Assembly (NCBI GenBank): GCA_947624385.1
Contig: CANQJZ010000001.1
Location: 56,947-120,946 of the forward strand
Direction of reading: 5' to 3'
Origin: an uncultured Oscillospiraceae bacterium
GTDB taxonomy: Bacteria; Bacillota; Clostridia; Oscillospirales; Oscillospiraceae
Length of the DNA: 64,000 nt
Under the pieces are notes generated by a model that did not search any database, was not told where the DNA came from, and saw only the letters and a program-made list of their open reading frames with translations. Positions 1 through 8,300 of the stretch are shown piece after piece. The position numbers and the translations under genes were made by a program. The stretch's first letter is position 1; each line of letters starts with the position of its first letter.

Positions 1-218
1 TCACCGGTGCCGGTCATACTCTCGTTGGCCCCGCGGGTCCGTTCCCGGAAGGCCCCGGTCCGCACCGGCATGTATGGCAGCATATCCTCCGCCGCCATCT
101 CGTGCAGCGCGTCGTAGGCCCTTTCCAGCCGGTCTGACAGCTCGGTCCCGTCGAAGGCCACCCGAACGGTGCCGTTTTCCGTTCCAAAGCTCTTGACCCT
201 GAACCGCACAGCGCTCAC
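1..218 (-). CDS. phage minor capsid / head-closure type protein, cut by window edge (C-terminus missing)
   Basis: GTG start at 218 overlapping the upstream stop; translation VSAVRFRVKSFGTENGTVRVAFDGTELSDRLERAYDALHEMAAEDMLPYMPVRTGAFRERT... with 'MPVRTGAFR' typical of minor capsid/gp10-like proteins; position after capsid and connector genes. Confidence 0.6.
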   Translation of the reverse strand, partial: MSAVRFRVKSFGTENGTVRVAFDGTELSDRLERAYDALHEMAAEDMLPYMPVRTGAFRERTRGANESMTGTG

Positions 219-658
219 CGCCCCACGATCTCAAAGTGGGGCAGCGCCCCGTACCGGTGTACGCTCCGCACGGCCCAGACCCCGTCCCGCTCCCGGCACA
301 GGTGCTCGTAAAAGCCCTCCGGCCACCGGTTGTCGGCCACGGGCTCGTCCTCCGGCCACGCACCGGGAACAAAGAAGTCGAAGTCCTCTCCTTGGGCGAA
401 CGTGACATACAGCTCCGGCTCGTCCGCCTTCTGCCACACCTTTGGCGGCAGCCAGATCTTGCCTTTCACGGTCAGCGCGCCATCCAGAGGCACATAGGGG
501 ATGAGGGCCACGGTCTCGCCGGTCTGCTTCCAGCCGTACCCGGCGGCGGCCTGTACCCTCTCCACGCTCAGCTGCACCCCCTCGATCACGGTGGGGTACC
601 ACACGTCCCCCTCCTGCCCCTTCTTCCGGTTAAAAATCGTTATCGTGTCGTTATAAAT
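215..658 (-). CDS. phage minor capsid protein (DUF6751-like), start codon not canonical
   Basis: Reading frame YNDTITIFNRKKGQEGDVWYPTVIEGVQLSVERVQAAAGYGWKQTGETVALIPYV...; placed between connector and minor capsid genes; candidate start is ATT at 656-658. Confidence 0.55.
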   Translation of the reverse strand: MYNDTITIFNRKKGQEGDVWYPTVIEGVQLSVERVQAAAGYGWKQTGETVALIPYVPLDGALTVKGKIWLPPKVWQKADEPELYVTFAQGEDFDFFVPGAWPEDEPVADNRWPEGFYEHLCRERDGVWAVRSVHRYGALPHFEIVGR

Positions 659-676
659 AAAATCACTTCCTTTTTC

Positions 677-723
677 GCCTCCCCTGTGTAAGGGGAGGTG
701 GCGCGCAGCGCCGGAGGGGTTGT
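677..723. repeat. two-hairpin intergenic repeat unit (CCTCCCCTGTGTAAGGGGAGG + variable stem + GGAGGGGTTGT)
   Basis: GCCTCCCCTGTGTAAGGGGAGGTGGCGCGCAGCGCCGGAGGGGTTGT; same unit recurs across the window. Confidence 0.9.
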
Positions 724-732
724 CCCGCTCCC

Positions 733-1170
733 TCACGGCGCCACCGGGTACAACCCCATATACAAGAGGTTGACCCCGTTGGCGTCCCGCACCCCGGCCA
801 GATACCGCTCCACCGTTTCCCGGCAGCGCGCCTCTCTGTCCTGGGCCGATACCGCCGGCGCGGCGAAGCTGACGGACTCGCTTCCGGCGGTGACGGCTGT
901 CACCACCCGGCCCGTCACGGTCCCGTCGTCGCGGCTGACGAGGCTCTCGGCCTGGTCCGCCTGCCACAGCAGATGCACCAGCGCGGCCTCGCACCGCTCC
1001 ACGGCCTCTCTGTCCTGCTCGTTCACCGGCGGGGCCGCTTCCAGCTTCCGCAGCCCGTCCAGCCCGGTGGTGGCCCTGTCCATGACCCGGCGGGCCTCCC
1101 ACCGGAGCCGGTCAAAGGCGCTCTCGTCCGGCCCGTCCGGATAGAGCGCCGCGTACCGGGCGTAGTCCAT
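733..1170 (-). CDS. phage head-tail connector (gp6-like) protein
   Basis: MDYARYAALYPDGPDESAFDRLRWEARRVMDRATTG...; starts at capsid stop codon; typical position and size. Confidence 0.7.
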   Translation of the reverse strand: MDYARYAALYPDGPDESAFDRLRWEARRVMDRATTGLDGLRKLEAAPPVNEQDREAVERCEAALVHLLWQADQAESLVSRDDGTVTGRVVTAVTAGSESVSFAAPAVSAQDREARCRETVERYLAGVRDANGVNLLYMGLYPVAP

Positions 1171-2039
1171 CAGTCCCCCGCCCCGATGGTGGCGACCACG
1201 ATGCCGTCCAGCTTCTCGGCCAGCAGCTGCATGCCGCACACCACCGTATCCGCGGCGGTCATGTTGGTGTAGTCGGCCTCTTCATGGATGCCCACATAGC
1301 CCGTCTCGTCGCTGGTGAAGGCGAAGGCCTCGTTCAGGTCCGCGCCGTTGACGGGGATGTAATAGAGCACCAGGTTGTCCTTGGCGGTGGCGTAGATCTT
1401 CCCCTTGGGCACGCTGGCATTGAGGATGACGGTGCCCAGACCCATGAAGTTCTCCACGTAGCTCAGCCCGAAGGCGGTCTGCATGCTGACGGGGGTAGTC
1501 GCCAGGTAGTCGGCCACGTCCAGCGGGTTCATGAAGTAAGCGCAGGCCACGCCGTCGTCGTCGAACAGCACCTGCAGCTGGCCCCACGCCTGGGCGATGG
1601 CCTCCTGGAACGTGGCGCCCTTGGCCGTACCGGTGCCGGTGGCCAGGAAGTCGAAGAAGTCCTTGCGCAGACTCTTCTGCACGTCCCGGAGCATCTCGTC
1701 GGTAATCATGTCCACGGCCTGGTCGTAGCCCCGGTCGATGATGGCCTCGGCGCTGGTGGCCTTGCGCCACTTCTTCAGGGTGATCTCCTTGACGGCCACG
1801 GCCTGTGTCTCGTACTTGCTCAGGGGGATAGCCTCGCCCTCGGCCACCACGCCGCTTGCCAGCGTGCCGGATGCCTTATAGGTTTTCAGCACCGCCCCCG
1901 CCTGCTTGGGGATCTTCCGCGTCACGCCCATAGCCTCCATGAGCTTGGTGACAGAGCCGGAGAACGCGCTCACGAACTCGATCTCCCGCACCCGCGCCAG
2001 GGCGTCTTTTGTGATGATGTTTTCTTCTGCCATTTTCAT
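1170..2039 (-). CDS. phage major capsid protein
   Basis: 289 aa, immediately downstream of a scaffold-like gene; capsid-like composition and order. Confidence 0.8.
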   Translation of the reverse strand: MKMAEENIITKDALARVREIEFVSAFSGSVTKLMEAMGVTRKIPKQAGAVLKTYKASGTLASGVVAEGEAIPLSKYETQAVAVKEITLKKWRKATSAEAIIDRGYDQAVDMITDEMLRDVQKSLRKDFFDFLATGTGTAKGATFQEAIAQAWGQLQVLFDDDGVACAYFMNPLDVADYLATTPVSMQTAFGLSYVENFMGLGTVILNASVPKGKIYATAKDNLVLYYIPVNGADLNEAFAFTSDETGYVGIHEEADYTNMTAADTVVCGMQLLAEKLDGIVVATIGAGD

Positions 2040-2599
2040 TCTCCTTTAAAAATTTCGATGTTTTCCGCGATGGCTCTCCGCCGTGCGGCCCGGTCGGGGA
2101 TAGCCATGATCTTTTCCCGGGTCATGCCCGTCGCGCCGGACCCGCCGTCGGACATCGGCTGGGTGAACCGGGCCATGCCGGCCCGCATCTCGTCCAGCTT
2201 CTCGTCCACGAAGGCGGACCCATCCTTTTCCCGTATGGCCTCCATGAGCGCTTCCAGCCCCTGGATACGCCCGCTCTCCAGCGTCAGGCCCGCCGCCCGG
2301 ACCTGTCCGGCCACGTCCCGCCTTGCCGCCTCGGAGGTAAACCTGTACCCCGCCAGCGCCGTTTTTAAGGCGTCGTCGAAGTCCCGCTGGGCGAGATGAG
2401 CGTCAAAGGCGCTTTGCGCGTCCCGCAGCGCCCCGTCGGCCGCCTCGGCCCGGGCCTTCCACTGGTCCCGCGCCGCTTCCAGCTTGGCCACCTCCTTGAC
2501 GGTTTTGTAATTTTCCCGGAATCTGGCCTGGAACGCCCCGGCCTTCTCCGCCGGTATCTCCACGCCGAACTCCTTCAGGATGCTCTCGATGTTCTGCAT
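2036..2599 (-). CDS. phage scaffold protein
   Basis: Coiled-coil-rich 187 aa (FRENYKTVKEVAKLEAARDQWKARAEAADGALRDAQSAFDAHL), just upstream of capsid, 4-nt overlap. Confidence 0.75.
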   Translation of the reverse strand: MQNIESILKEFGVEIPAEKAGAFQARFRENYKTVKEVAKLEAARDQWKARAEAADGALRDAQSAFDAHLAQRDFDDALKTALAGYRFTSEAARRDVAGQVRAAGLTLESGRIQGLEALMEAIREKDGSAFVDEKLDEMRAGMARFTQPMSDGGSGATGMTREKIMAIPDRAARRRAIAENIEIFKGE

Positions 2600-2682
2600 G
2601 TCTTATCCTCCCACATGATTTTTATACCGCGCTGTCCACGGTCCGGACTCCGGGCGATATACCGCGCCCGCCGGTGGGTATG

Positions 2683-2717
2683 AAAAAAGCACCGCACCTC
2701 CTCGGTGCCGTGCTTTT
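2683..2717 (-). terminator. intrinsic terminator
   Basis: Minus strand AAAAGCACGGCACCGAGGAGGTGCGGTGCTTTTTT just after the stop of 2745..2933. Confidence 0.85.
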
Positions 2718-2744
2718 AACATCTGATATGTGATTATTCTGGTT

Positions 2745-2933
2745 TTATTCCAGCGGGTCGCTGGTCAGCCAGCCATCGTGTTCTTTCATTTCCCTTTTGG
2801 TGATGATGGGAACGATGGCACGATATTCCTTTTTGATCTGCTCGATCTCTTCCTGCGACTTCCCTTTCACGGCCTGGAAGAAAACGGTCCGAGCCTGTGG
2901 ATAAGTCATTGTTTCGCTGAATAAACTGCTCAT
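2745..2933 (-). CDS. small protein, second gene of a moron-like cassette
   Basis: MSSLFSETMTYPQARTVFFQAVKGKSQEEIEQIKKEYRAIVPIITKREMKEHDGWLTSDPLE; overlaps the upstream stop by 4 nt; followed by terminator. Confidence 0.7.
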   Translation of the reverse strand: MSSLFSETMTYPQARTVFFQAVKGKSQEEIEQIKKEYRAIVPIITKREMKEHDGWLTSDPLE

Positions 2934-3472
2934 AGCTTTCCTCCTTCCAAATGCCACTTGAAATGGCGCGCTATTCTGAACGCCTGTTCTCTGATGGACA
3001 TGTAGTTCAACTCTCTTATGCTCCACGAAAAGCTCTCCGGCCTGGTGAGCATATCGTCGTCTACCTCTGGCCGGAGCCATCCCATGACTTCTTCAAACTC
3101 TTCTGCGGATGGCCGCTCTCCGTCTCCTATCCACGCCGAATAAACATCCCTGTTTCTCGTGACCACAGACACCCGCTCGATATTGTCGCCGGTCAGGAGC
3201 TTGAGATCGTCCGCGGACAAAGGCGTTACGTTCGTATGCGCATGATACAGGCAAAGTCCCGGAGCGCTCAAAATATTTTTCGGTATTTGCACGCCGTTCG
3301 GCTTGCCGCTTGTAAAAACCTCTGTGAATCTTCCGCCGGTCCGGCCCTGACCATACTCGACTTCTCCCGCAATGGCCCGCCGATGCAGATCGTCTAAGGC
3401 GGCTCGTTCCTCCTGGCCGATCGTCAGCGGTTCAAAGTCCTTGAAGTCATCTTTGTATCTCTCTGGGATCAC
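2930..3472 (-). CDS. JAB/JAMM-like phage-associated protein
   Basis: GTG start with SD GGAAGGA; HxHx6SxxD motif HAHTNVTPLSADDL resembles JAB-type metal-site motifs. Confidence 0.6.
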   Translation of the reverse strand: MIPERYKDDFKDFEPLTIGQEERAALDDLHRRAIAGEVEYGQGRTGGRFTEVFTSGKPNGVQIPKNILSAPGLCLYHAHTNVTPLSADDLKLLTGDNIERVSVVTRNRDVYSAWIGDGERPSAEEFEEVMGWLRPEVDDDMLTRPESFSWSIRELNYMSIREQAFRIARHFKWHLEGGKL

Positions 3473-3506
3473 CGGCTCGTTTCCTTCCTGTCTAGCATAT
3501 CCCTCT

Positions 3507-3534
3507 CTATTTTGTATTATACTCTTTTCCGCGC
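3507..3534 (-). promoter_or_regulatory. sigma-A type promoter inside the 3' end of the portal gene
   Basis: Minus strand TTGCAA-16 bp-TATAAT (TTGCAAAAAGCGCGGAAAAGAGTATAAT), just upstream of 2930..3472. Confidence 0.7.
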
Positions 3535-4904
3535 TTTTTGCAAGCTCCCCCTTCTCCCACCAACATCTTTGCCTCGTCCTCGGTATATCCCTCGAAATTG
3601 ACGAGATAGGCCCACGCGGGAAACACGCCCTCGCGCACATACCCCCAATACCGGTTCCTGTCCTCTTCCCGGCTATAGGTGATATCCCCGAAGTCGCAGA
3701 CCGCCTCCCACTGGCCCACCGGCGTCACGTCGTACAGGTCCGCCCACTTGTCCAGCGCGTACAGCAGCCCATTCATCGCGCTTTCCAGCTTATCGCGCAC
3801 GTCCTTGACCCGCTGGATGGTCCGCCGGTCGTCCGACTCCACCTGTGTTGCCGTGACCAGGCCGGCGCGCTCGTTGAACACGAAATAGCCGTTGGAGAAC
3901 CCGCACTTGAACCCGATCTGGCCCAGCAGCGCGTTCACGCCCACCAACCGCTCGGTGGTATTGATTTGCGGGTCGATCTCCTGATAATACTCGTCCGGCC
4001 CGAACCCGCTGACCTTCCGGGCCTGGCGGGGCAGCTTCACGCTGTCCGACCCGCCGAACCCGGTCCTGCTCCCCGGCACGTCCAGGAGCCTATCGTCGAT
4101 GAGGGCGATCCGGGCGCTGTCGTATATCTCTCCGGTCATGCGGCTGTACGCCACGTCCAGGTCCTTCAGCTCCTCCAGCGCGTCGGCGAACACAGGCGTA
4201 CCCAGCGCGCCGCCGTCCACGTTGTTGACCCCGGGCATACGCAGCACGGCGAACAGCGGCCTTTCCAGTCCCTGTACCGCCACGTCCCTGGCCAATCCCG
4301 CCCAAGGCGTGGCCTCGATGGGCACGGCCCTGCTCATGTCCTGCCGGCTGTGGCCCACGAAGCACCGGTTGCCGATCTCATAGACCCCGCCGTCGGTGAA
4401 CCGGTGGTATTCCAGCCGGGTGTACCACCGCTCAGTCTCGGCCTCATAGGCCCGGCTGACGAACACCGCCCCCACGATCTCGTCGTCCCGCACGTCCACG
4501 GCCACGAACTGCTCCGGCGTCAGCGCCTCCACGCCCTGGCCGTTGGGCTTTAAGATGACGGTGCCCCAGGCGCAGCCCTTCTCGGTCCACTCCCGCAGCC
4601 GGGGATAGAACCCGTCCACCTGGCTTTGCAGCCACGCGGCCCGTTGACTGCCGCCGCCCACGGTGATCTTGGTGCCCAGCATCGCCAGCCTGGCCGTCTC
4701 CGAGCACACAGTCCTGGCGAAGTTCACGGTCCGGATACCCTCGTCGGCGTCCGCCCAGTCCGGGTGCCCGCCGTAAATATCCGCGCACCGCCGGAGAAAC
4801 GCGTCCATCCCGGCCGACGCGGCCGGCCTGACGCCGAACGTCTCTGTCGCCTTGCTCCCCATGCGCATATCAAACCACTCCTTTACTCTGGCAAATAATC
4901 TCAC
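3507..4904 (-). CDS. phage portal protein (SPP1 gp6-like)
   Basis: 465 aa, FVFNERAGLVTATQVESDDRRTIQRVKDVRDKLESAMNGLLYALD region typical of SPP1-type portals; downstream of terminase. Confidence 0.85.
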   Translation of the reverse strand: MRLFARVKEWFDMRMGSKATETFGVRPAASAGMDAFLRRCADIYGGHPDWADADEGIRTVNFARTVCSETARLAMLGTKITVGGGSQRAAWLQSQVDGFYPRLREWTEKGCAWGTVILKPNGQGVEALTPEQFVAVDVRDDEIVGAVFVSRAYEAETERWYTRLEYHRFTDGGVYEIGNRCFVGHSRQDMSRAVPIEATPWAGLARDVAVQGLERPLFAVLRMPGVNNVDGGALGTPVFADALEELKDLDVAYSRMTGEIYDSARIALIDDRLLDVPGSRTGFGGSDSVKLPRQARKVSGFGPDEYYQEIDPQINTTERLVGVNALLGQIGFKCGFSNGYFVFNERAGLVTATQVESDDRRTIQRVKDVRDKLESAMNGLLYALDKWADLYDVTPVGQWEAVCDFGDITYSREEDRNRYWGYVREGVFPAWAYLVNFEGYTEDEAKMLVGEGGACKKRGKEYNTK

Positions 4905-4952
4905 TGTTTTTTCCTCCTGACCTCACGCGCTGGTCCCGCGTCAAGGTATGAC

Positions 4953-4984
4953 AAAGCCGCTGGCCAACCGGCCAACGGCTTTGC
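4953..4984 (-). terminator. strong hairpin downstream of 5011..5601
   Basis: CAAAGCCGTTGGCCGGTTGGCCAGCGGCTTTG on minus strand; lacks a good U-tract. Confidence 0.5.
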
Positions 4985-5010
4985 ATTTCCTATTTTTATT
5001 AATCTTTCCT

Positions 5011-5601
5011 TTATTTTTCAACCACATGGATACAATCCAGAATCTGCGAAACGGCATCAGCGTATTCTTCCTCGTCTACCCTGCCCCATTCACCAAAAAC
5101 GAAGTCATAAACGCACCCGCTCGTCAGAAAGAAGTAGTGATCCACGATGTGCGTTCCATCATCGACCGCGTTTTTTACCTCCAGCTTTACCAGCAGCGCG
5201 ACCCTGCCGTCGATCTCGCACAGTGCCCGCTGTTTGTCTACCGGGTCCCCCTGTATGAGGCTCTCTGCAAAGTTATCCAGCGTGTACACCGTGTCCACAT
5301 CATCCAGGGACAAAAGATCAAAGCTTTGCATTTCCAGCTTATATGCCTGGACGGAAAGCATATGGGCTCTATACCCGTCGCTTAATTCCTTGCTGTACCA
5401 ATAAAGCGCATCTGAGACCGGCATATCGCGCAGATCGTGTGCTTCGCTGACGGTCCAGTCCTCCGGAACGGCATAGGTTAATTCCCACCAGGAATCCTCC
5501 ACGTATCCGTCGGGGAGGTCGTCTCCACCAGCAGCCGCCGTGCAAGGCAGCAGCGCAGCCAGGGCAACGCCGATTAGCAAAACGGAAATAATTCGTTTCA
5601 T
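5011..5601 (-). CDS. secreted protein with signal peptide, prophage moron
   Basis: MKRIISVLLIGVALAALLPCTAAAGGDDLPDGYVEDSWWELTYAVPEDW...; own promoter and hairpin; flanked by 21-bp direct repeats. Confidence 0.75.
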   Translation of the reverse strand: MKRIISVLLIGVALAALLPCTAAAGGDDLPDGYVEDSWWELTYAVPEDWTVSEAHDLRDMPVSDALYWYSKELSDGYRAHMLSVQAYKLEMQSFDLLSLDDVDTVYTLDNFAESLIQGDPVDKQRALCEIDGRVALLVKLEVKNAVDDGTHIVDHYFFLTSGCVYDFVFGEWGRVDEEEYADAVSQILDCIHVVEK

Positions 5602-5620
5602 CTTTCACACCCCCAGCCGA

Positions 5621-5650
5621 TAATAGCACAACCGGCCAAGCGTGACAAGG
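5621..5650 (-). promoter_or_regulatory. sigma-A promoter of the moron gene
   Basis: Minus strand TTGTCA-17 bp-TATTAT (TTGTCACGCTTGGCCGGTTGTGCTATTAT). Confidence 0.75.
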
Positions 5651-5673
5651 CGAAATGTCGGGCGGCCGACCGC

Positions 5674-6912
5674 TCACGCGCTGGTCCCGCGTCGGCTGAA
5701 CAGCCCCTCGTACGCGTACCGCAGCGCCGATATGGCGTGATCGTCCTTATCCGGGTAACCGCTTATGATATTCCCGGTCCTGTCCCGCTGGTACTCATAG
5801 CTGACGATCTCCCGGTGTGCCCCCGGCGTACGCAGCGGGTCTACCACGATGGTCCGGCCCTGGAGCCACTTGAACCCGTAATCCACGCTGCCCGGACCCT
5901 TGACCGCCCCGCGGGCCGGCAGGCCCATAGCCCTGTAATCGGCGATACTCTTGGGCTCTGCGCTGTCGCAGGTGATGGGGTAGTCCATGTACCCCTTATC
6001 CCGTATCCACGCCCCCGTCTTGGCGTTGGGCGTTCTATTGACGTACAGCTCGTCCAGCAAAAATATCTTCTCTCTGGCCCTGTCATAGGCCGTGCGCAGG
6101 AACGCGAACTTGTCCGGGAACCACCCCCAGTCCACGCCCTGAAATATCCTGTCGAACCCGTCTATCTCCTCGTCTTCTATCCGCCGGACCTCCACCCGCT
6201 CGAACACGTCCGCGCCTGTTCCGGTACACTCGCCCAGGTATATGTGCCGCCAGCCCCGCTCATCGGTATTTTTCTTGTGCTCGGCCTCGGCCAAAAACGC
6301 CTCGCCCAGCCATTCCCTTGGCACGTCCAGATAGGTGCTCCTGTGGCACAGCCGGTCGGGCCGGACGATCTGACTGTCCAGGTTGGCCCAGTTGTCCCGT
6401 GAAAGCGGCGGGTTATAGCTCTCGAAGTTCCAGAACATGGGCCCGCCCCGCATGGTGGACTGCAAGATCGTGTCGATCTCCGTCCGACCCGCGAACTGGT
6501 CCTTTTCCTCGAAGTGGGTGACGGCGATGTACCCGAACGGCGCCTTGATGCTCTTGAACTTGCCGGTGTCGTCCGCACCCCGGAACATGATCTTCTGTCC
6601 CGTTGGCTCATACACCAGCTCCATGGGCGACAGCCGCGCCGTCCACAGCCCGCCCATGCCAAGCTTTTCCACCGCCCACTGGTATTGGGCGAACACGCTT
6701 TCCCGCATGGTATTGGCCACCTTGCGCACCACCATCGCGTGGGTATCCGGGTGCTGGGTCAGTATGAGCGGCACCAGCAGGCTCACCGTGGAGCTTTTGA
6801 GGCTGCCCCGCCCTCCGGCCAGGTCATAGTGGGTGTGCCCATGCCGGAGCACATCTCCGGCCAGCTCCCGGAACGCCGGCCCGATGACCTCGCTCAGCCG
6901 TATTTCACTCAT
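5674..6912 (-). CDS. phage terminase large subunit (PBSX family)
   Basis: 412 aa with Walker A-like GGRGSLKSS, FRGADDTGKFKSIKAPFG, HFEEKDQF; C-terminal nuclease-like DDHAISALRYAYEG. Confidence 0.9.
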   Translation of the reverse strand: MSEIRLSEVIGPAFRELAGDVLRHGHTHYDLAGGRGSLKSSTVSLLVPLILTQHPDTHAMVVRKVANTMRESVFAQYQWAVEKLGMGGLWTARLSPMELVYEPTGQKIMFRGADDTGKFKSIKAPFGYIAVTHFEEKDQFAGRTEIDTILQSTMRGGPMFWNFESYNPPLSRDNWANLDSQIVRPDRLCHRSTYLDVPREWLGEAFLAEAEHKKNTDERGWRHIYLGECTGTGADVFERVEVRRIEDEEIDGFDRIFQGVDWGWFPDKFAFLRTAYDRAREKIFLLDELYVNRTPNAKTGAWIRDKGYMDYPITCDSAEPKSIADYRAMGLPARGAVKGPGSVDYGFKWLQGRTIVVDPLRTPGAHREIVSYEYQRDRTGNIISGYPDKDDHAISALRYAYEGLFSRRGTSA

Positions 6913-6940
6913 CTAATAAAATCCTCTTCCATATTGAACG

Positions 6941-7047
6941 GCCCCCCTGTGTAAGGGGGGCTGTCACGCGTACGCGTGACTGGAGGGTTGTTGACAACCC
7001 CTCCGACCCGGCTGACGCCGGGCCACTTCCCCTTGCACAGGGGAGGC
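6941..7047. repeat. long inverted pair of two-hairpin repeat units
   Basis: GCCCCCCTGTGTAAGGGGGGCTGTCACGCGTACGCGTGACTGGAGGGTTGT...ACAACCCCTCCGACCCGGCTGACGCCGGGCCACTTCCCCTTGCACAGGGGAGGC. Confidence 0.9.
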
Positions 7048-7080
7048 TTGCAAAACGGATTGCTCCCTCGTGCTCCGACG

Positions 7081-7550
7081 TCACACATCAATGATGACCG
7101 TGACACCCTCGTCGTCCTCGTCCTGCTCCGGGCTTTTCTGCCACCGCAGCTTTTCCCGGTTGGTCAGCCAGAACTGCACGGCCTTCATATCCGGCGGCAC
7201 GTGCCTTTCCCGGTCCACCATTTCGATCACCTCCCGGTCCTCCCACTGGCCCGTATGCGGGTCCCGGACCCGTTTTTTCACCCGCATAGGCACCTTGACC
7301 GTCACGTTATAGCCCAGCGCCTTTTTATAAAGCGCGTTTTCTACCTGTTCCGTGGTGCCCTCGCCCCGGCCCCGGGCCACGGCCTGGGCCACGTCCTCGT
7401 GCGTCCCGATCCACCGGTTCAGCGTCCTGCGGGTCACACCCAGGTTTTTGGCCAGCTGCGTACTCGTGACGCCCTCTCTGGCCCAGGCCTCGATACGTTC
7501 CAGTCCCTCGTCCGTCAGCCACTGTTCATATTTCCTGCCGCCCGTGCCAT
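7081..7550 (-). pseudogene. phage terminase small subunit, N-terminus frameshifted
   Basis: SD AGGAGG then ATG at 7550 gives MARAAGNMNSG*; the other frame gives RKYEQWLTDEGLERIEAWAREGVTSTQLAKNLGVTRRTLNRWIGTHEDV...; one extra base restores a full small terminase. Confidence 0.75.
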
Positions 7551-7602
7551 TTCACCTCCTCGCGCCGCAGTATGACCCCCATTTTGCCGCTGGAAAGGAT
7601 CC

Positions 7603-7720
7603 GGCCCCCTCTGTCGTCGGAGCTCTCTGGGCTAGGTCGTGATTTGCCGCAAGCGGCAAACCCCGAATAGCCCGCGGCTCCTCCTCTCCCCACGCGGCAG
7701 GCGTGCCGCGTGGGGGCCCC
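7603..7720. repeat. ~115-bp multi-hairpin repeat module (M2), copy 1
   Basis: GGCCCCCTCTGTCGTCGGAGC...TTTGCCGCAAGCGGCAAA...CCCCACGCGGCAGGCGTGCCGCGTGGGGGCCCC. Confidence 0.85.
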
Positions 7721-7745
7721 GGCGTCAGCCGCTTCCATATCGCAT

Positions 7746-7800
7746 GCCTCCCCTGTGTAAGGGGAGGTGGCGCGGCTCAAGCCGCGCCGGAAGGGTTGTC
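7746..7800. repeat. two-hairpin repeat unit
   Basis: GCCTCCCCTGTGTAAGGGGAGGTGGCGCGGCTCAAGCCGCGCCGGAAGGGTTGTC. Confidence 0.9.
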
Positions 7801-7847
7801 ACGCCCCTCCGGCCTTCCCGCTTTTCGGTGATACCAAAATACCACAT

Positions 7848-8285
7848 TCAGCTGGCCGTGAGCGGCCAATCTTCATCCACCAGCCCGAAATTGACCGCCA
7901 CCCGGTACAAGATATCCCGGTTCCACCGCCGGGCGGTCCGCTCGGACACGCCCACCTCCCACGCCGCCGCGTACAGCTTGTGTGTCTTATCCCAGTACAC
8001 CAGCTTCACCAGCTTCAGCCGCAGCGCCCCGTCGGGCTTTTCGGCGGCGTATGCCAGCGCGTCCCGCACGGCCTCGTACTCCCGCTGCTCCGCCGGAGAA
8101 AGCTCCCGCAGCGCCACGGTCTCCGTGGTCCTGCCCGGACCCTTGCCGCCCGCCGGCTCCGCGCCGTACCGTCCCGTCATGCGCACGGCCCGCTTTTCCT
8201 CCAGCGCCGCCGCCCGCTCCGGGTACCTTCTCATCATCCCCTGCACATAGGACCACCAGATATTCCTCGGTGAACTCATCGTCAT
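7848..8285 (-). CDS. ArpU/RinA-like late phage transcriptional regulator with C-terminal HTH
   Basis: MTMSSPRNIWWSYVQGMMRRYPERAAALEE...LVKLVYWDKTHKLYAAAWEVGVSERTARRWNRDILYRVAVNFGL; just upstream of the terminase genes. Confidence 0.7.
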   Translation of the reverse strand: MTMSSPRNIWWSYVQGMMRRYPERAAALEEKRAVRMTGRYGAEPAGGKGPGRTTETVALRELSPAEQREYEAVRDALAYAAEKPDGALRLKLVKLVYWDKTHKLYAAAWEVGVSERTARRWNRDILYRVAVNFGLVDEDWPLTAS

Positions 8286-8300
8286 TTCCTCCTTTGCGTT

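Noticed and set aside
7526-7780. ORF containing TSPYTGEACDMEAADAG... and similar SPYTGEA / PLTQGG peptides elsewhere
   Set aside because: These are translations of the intergenic hairpin repeats, not proteins
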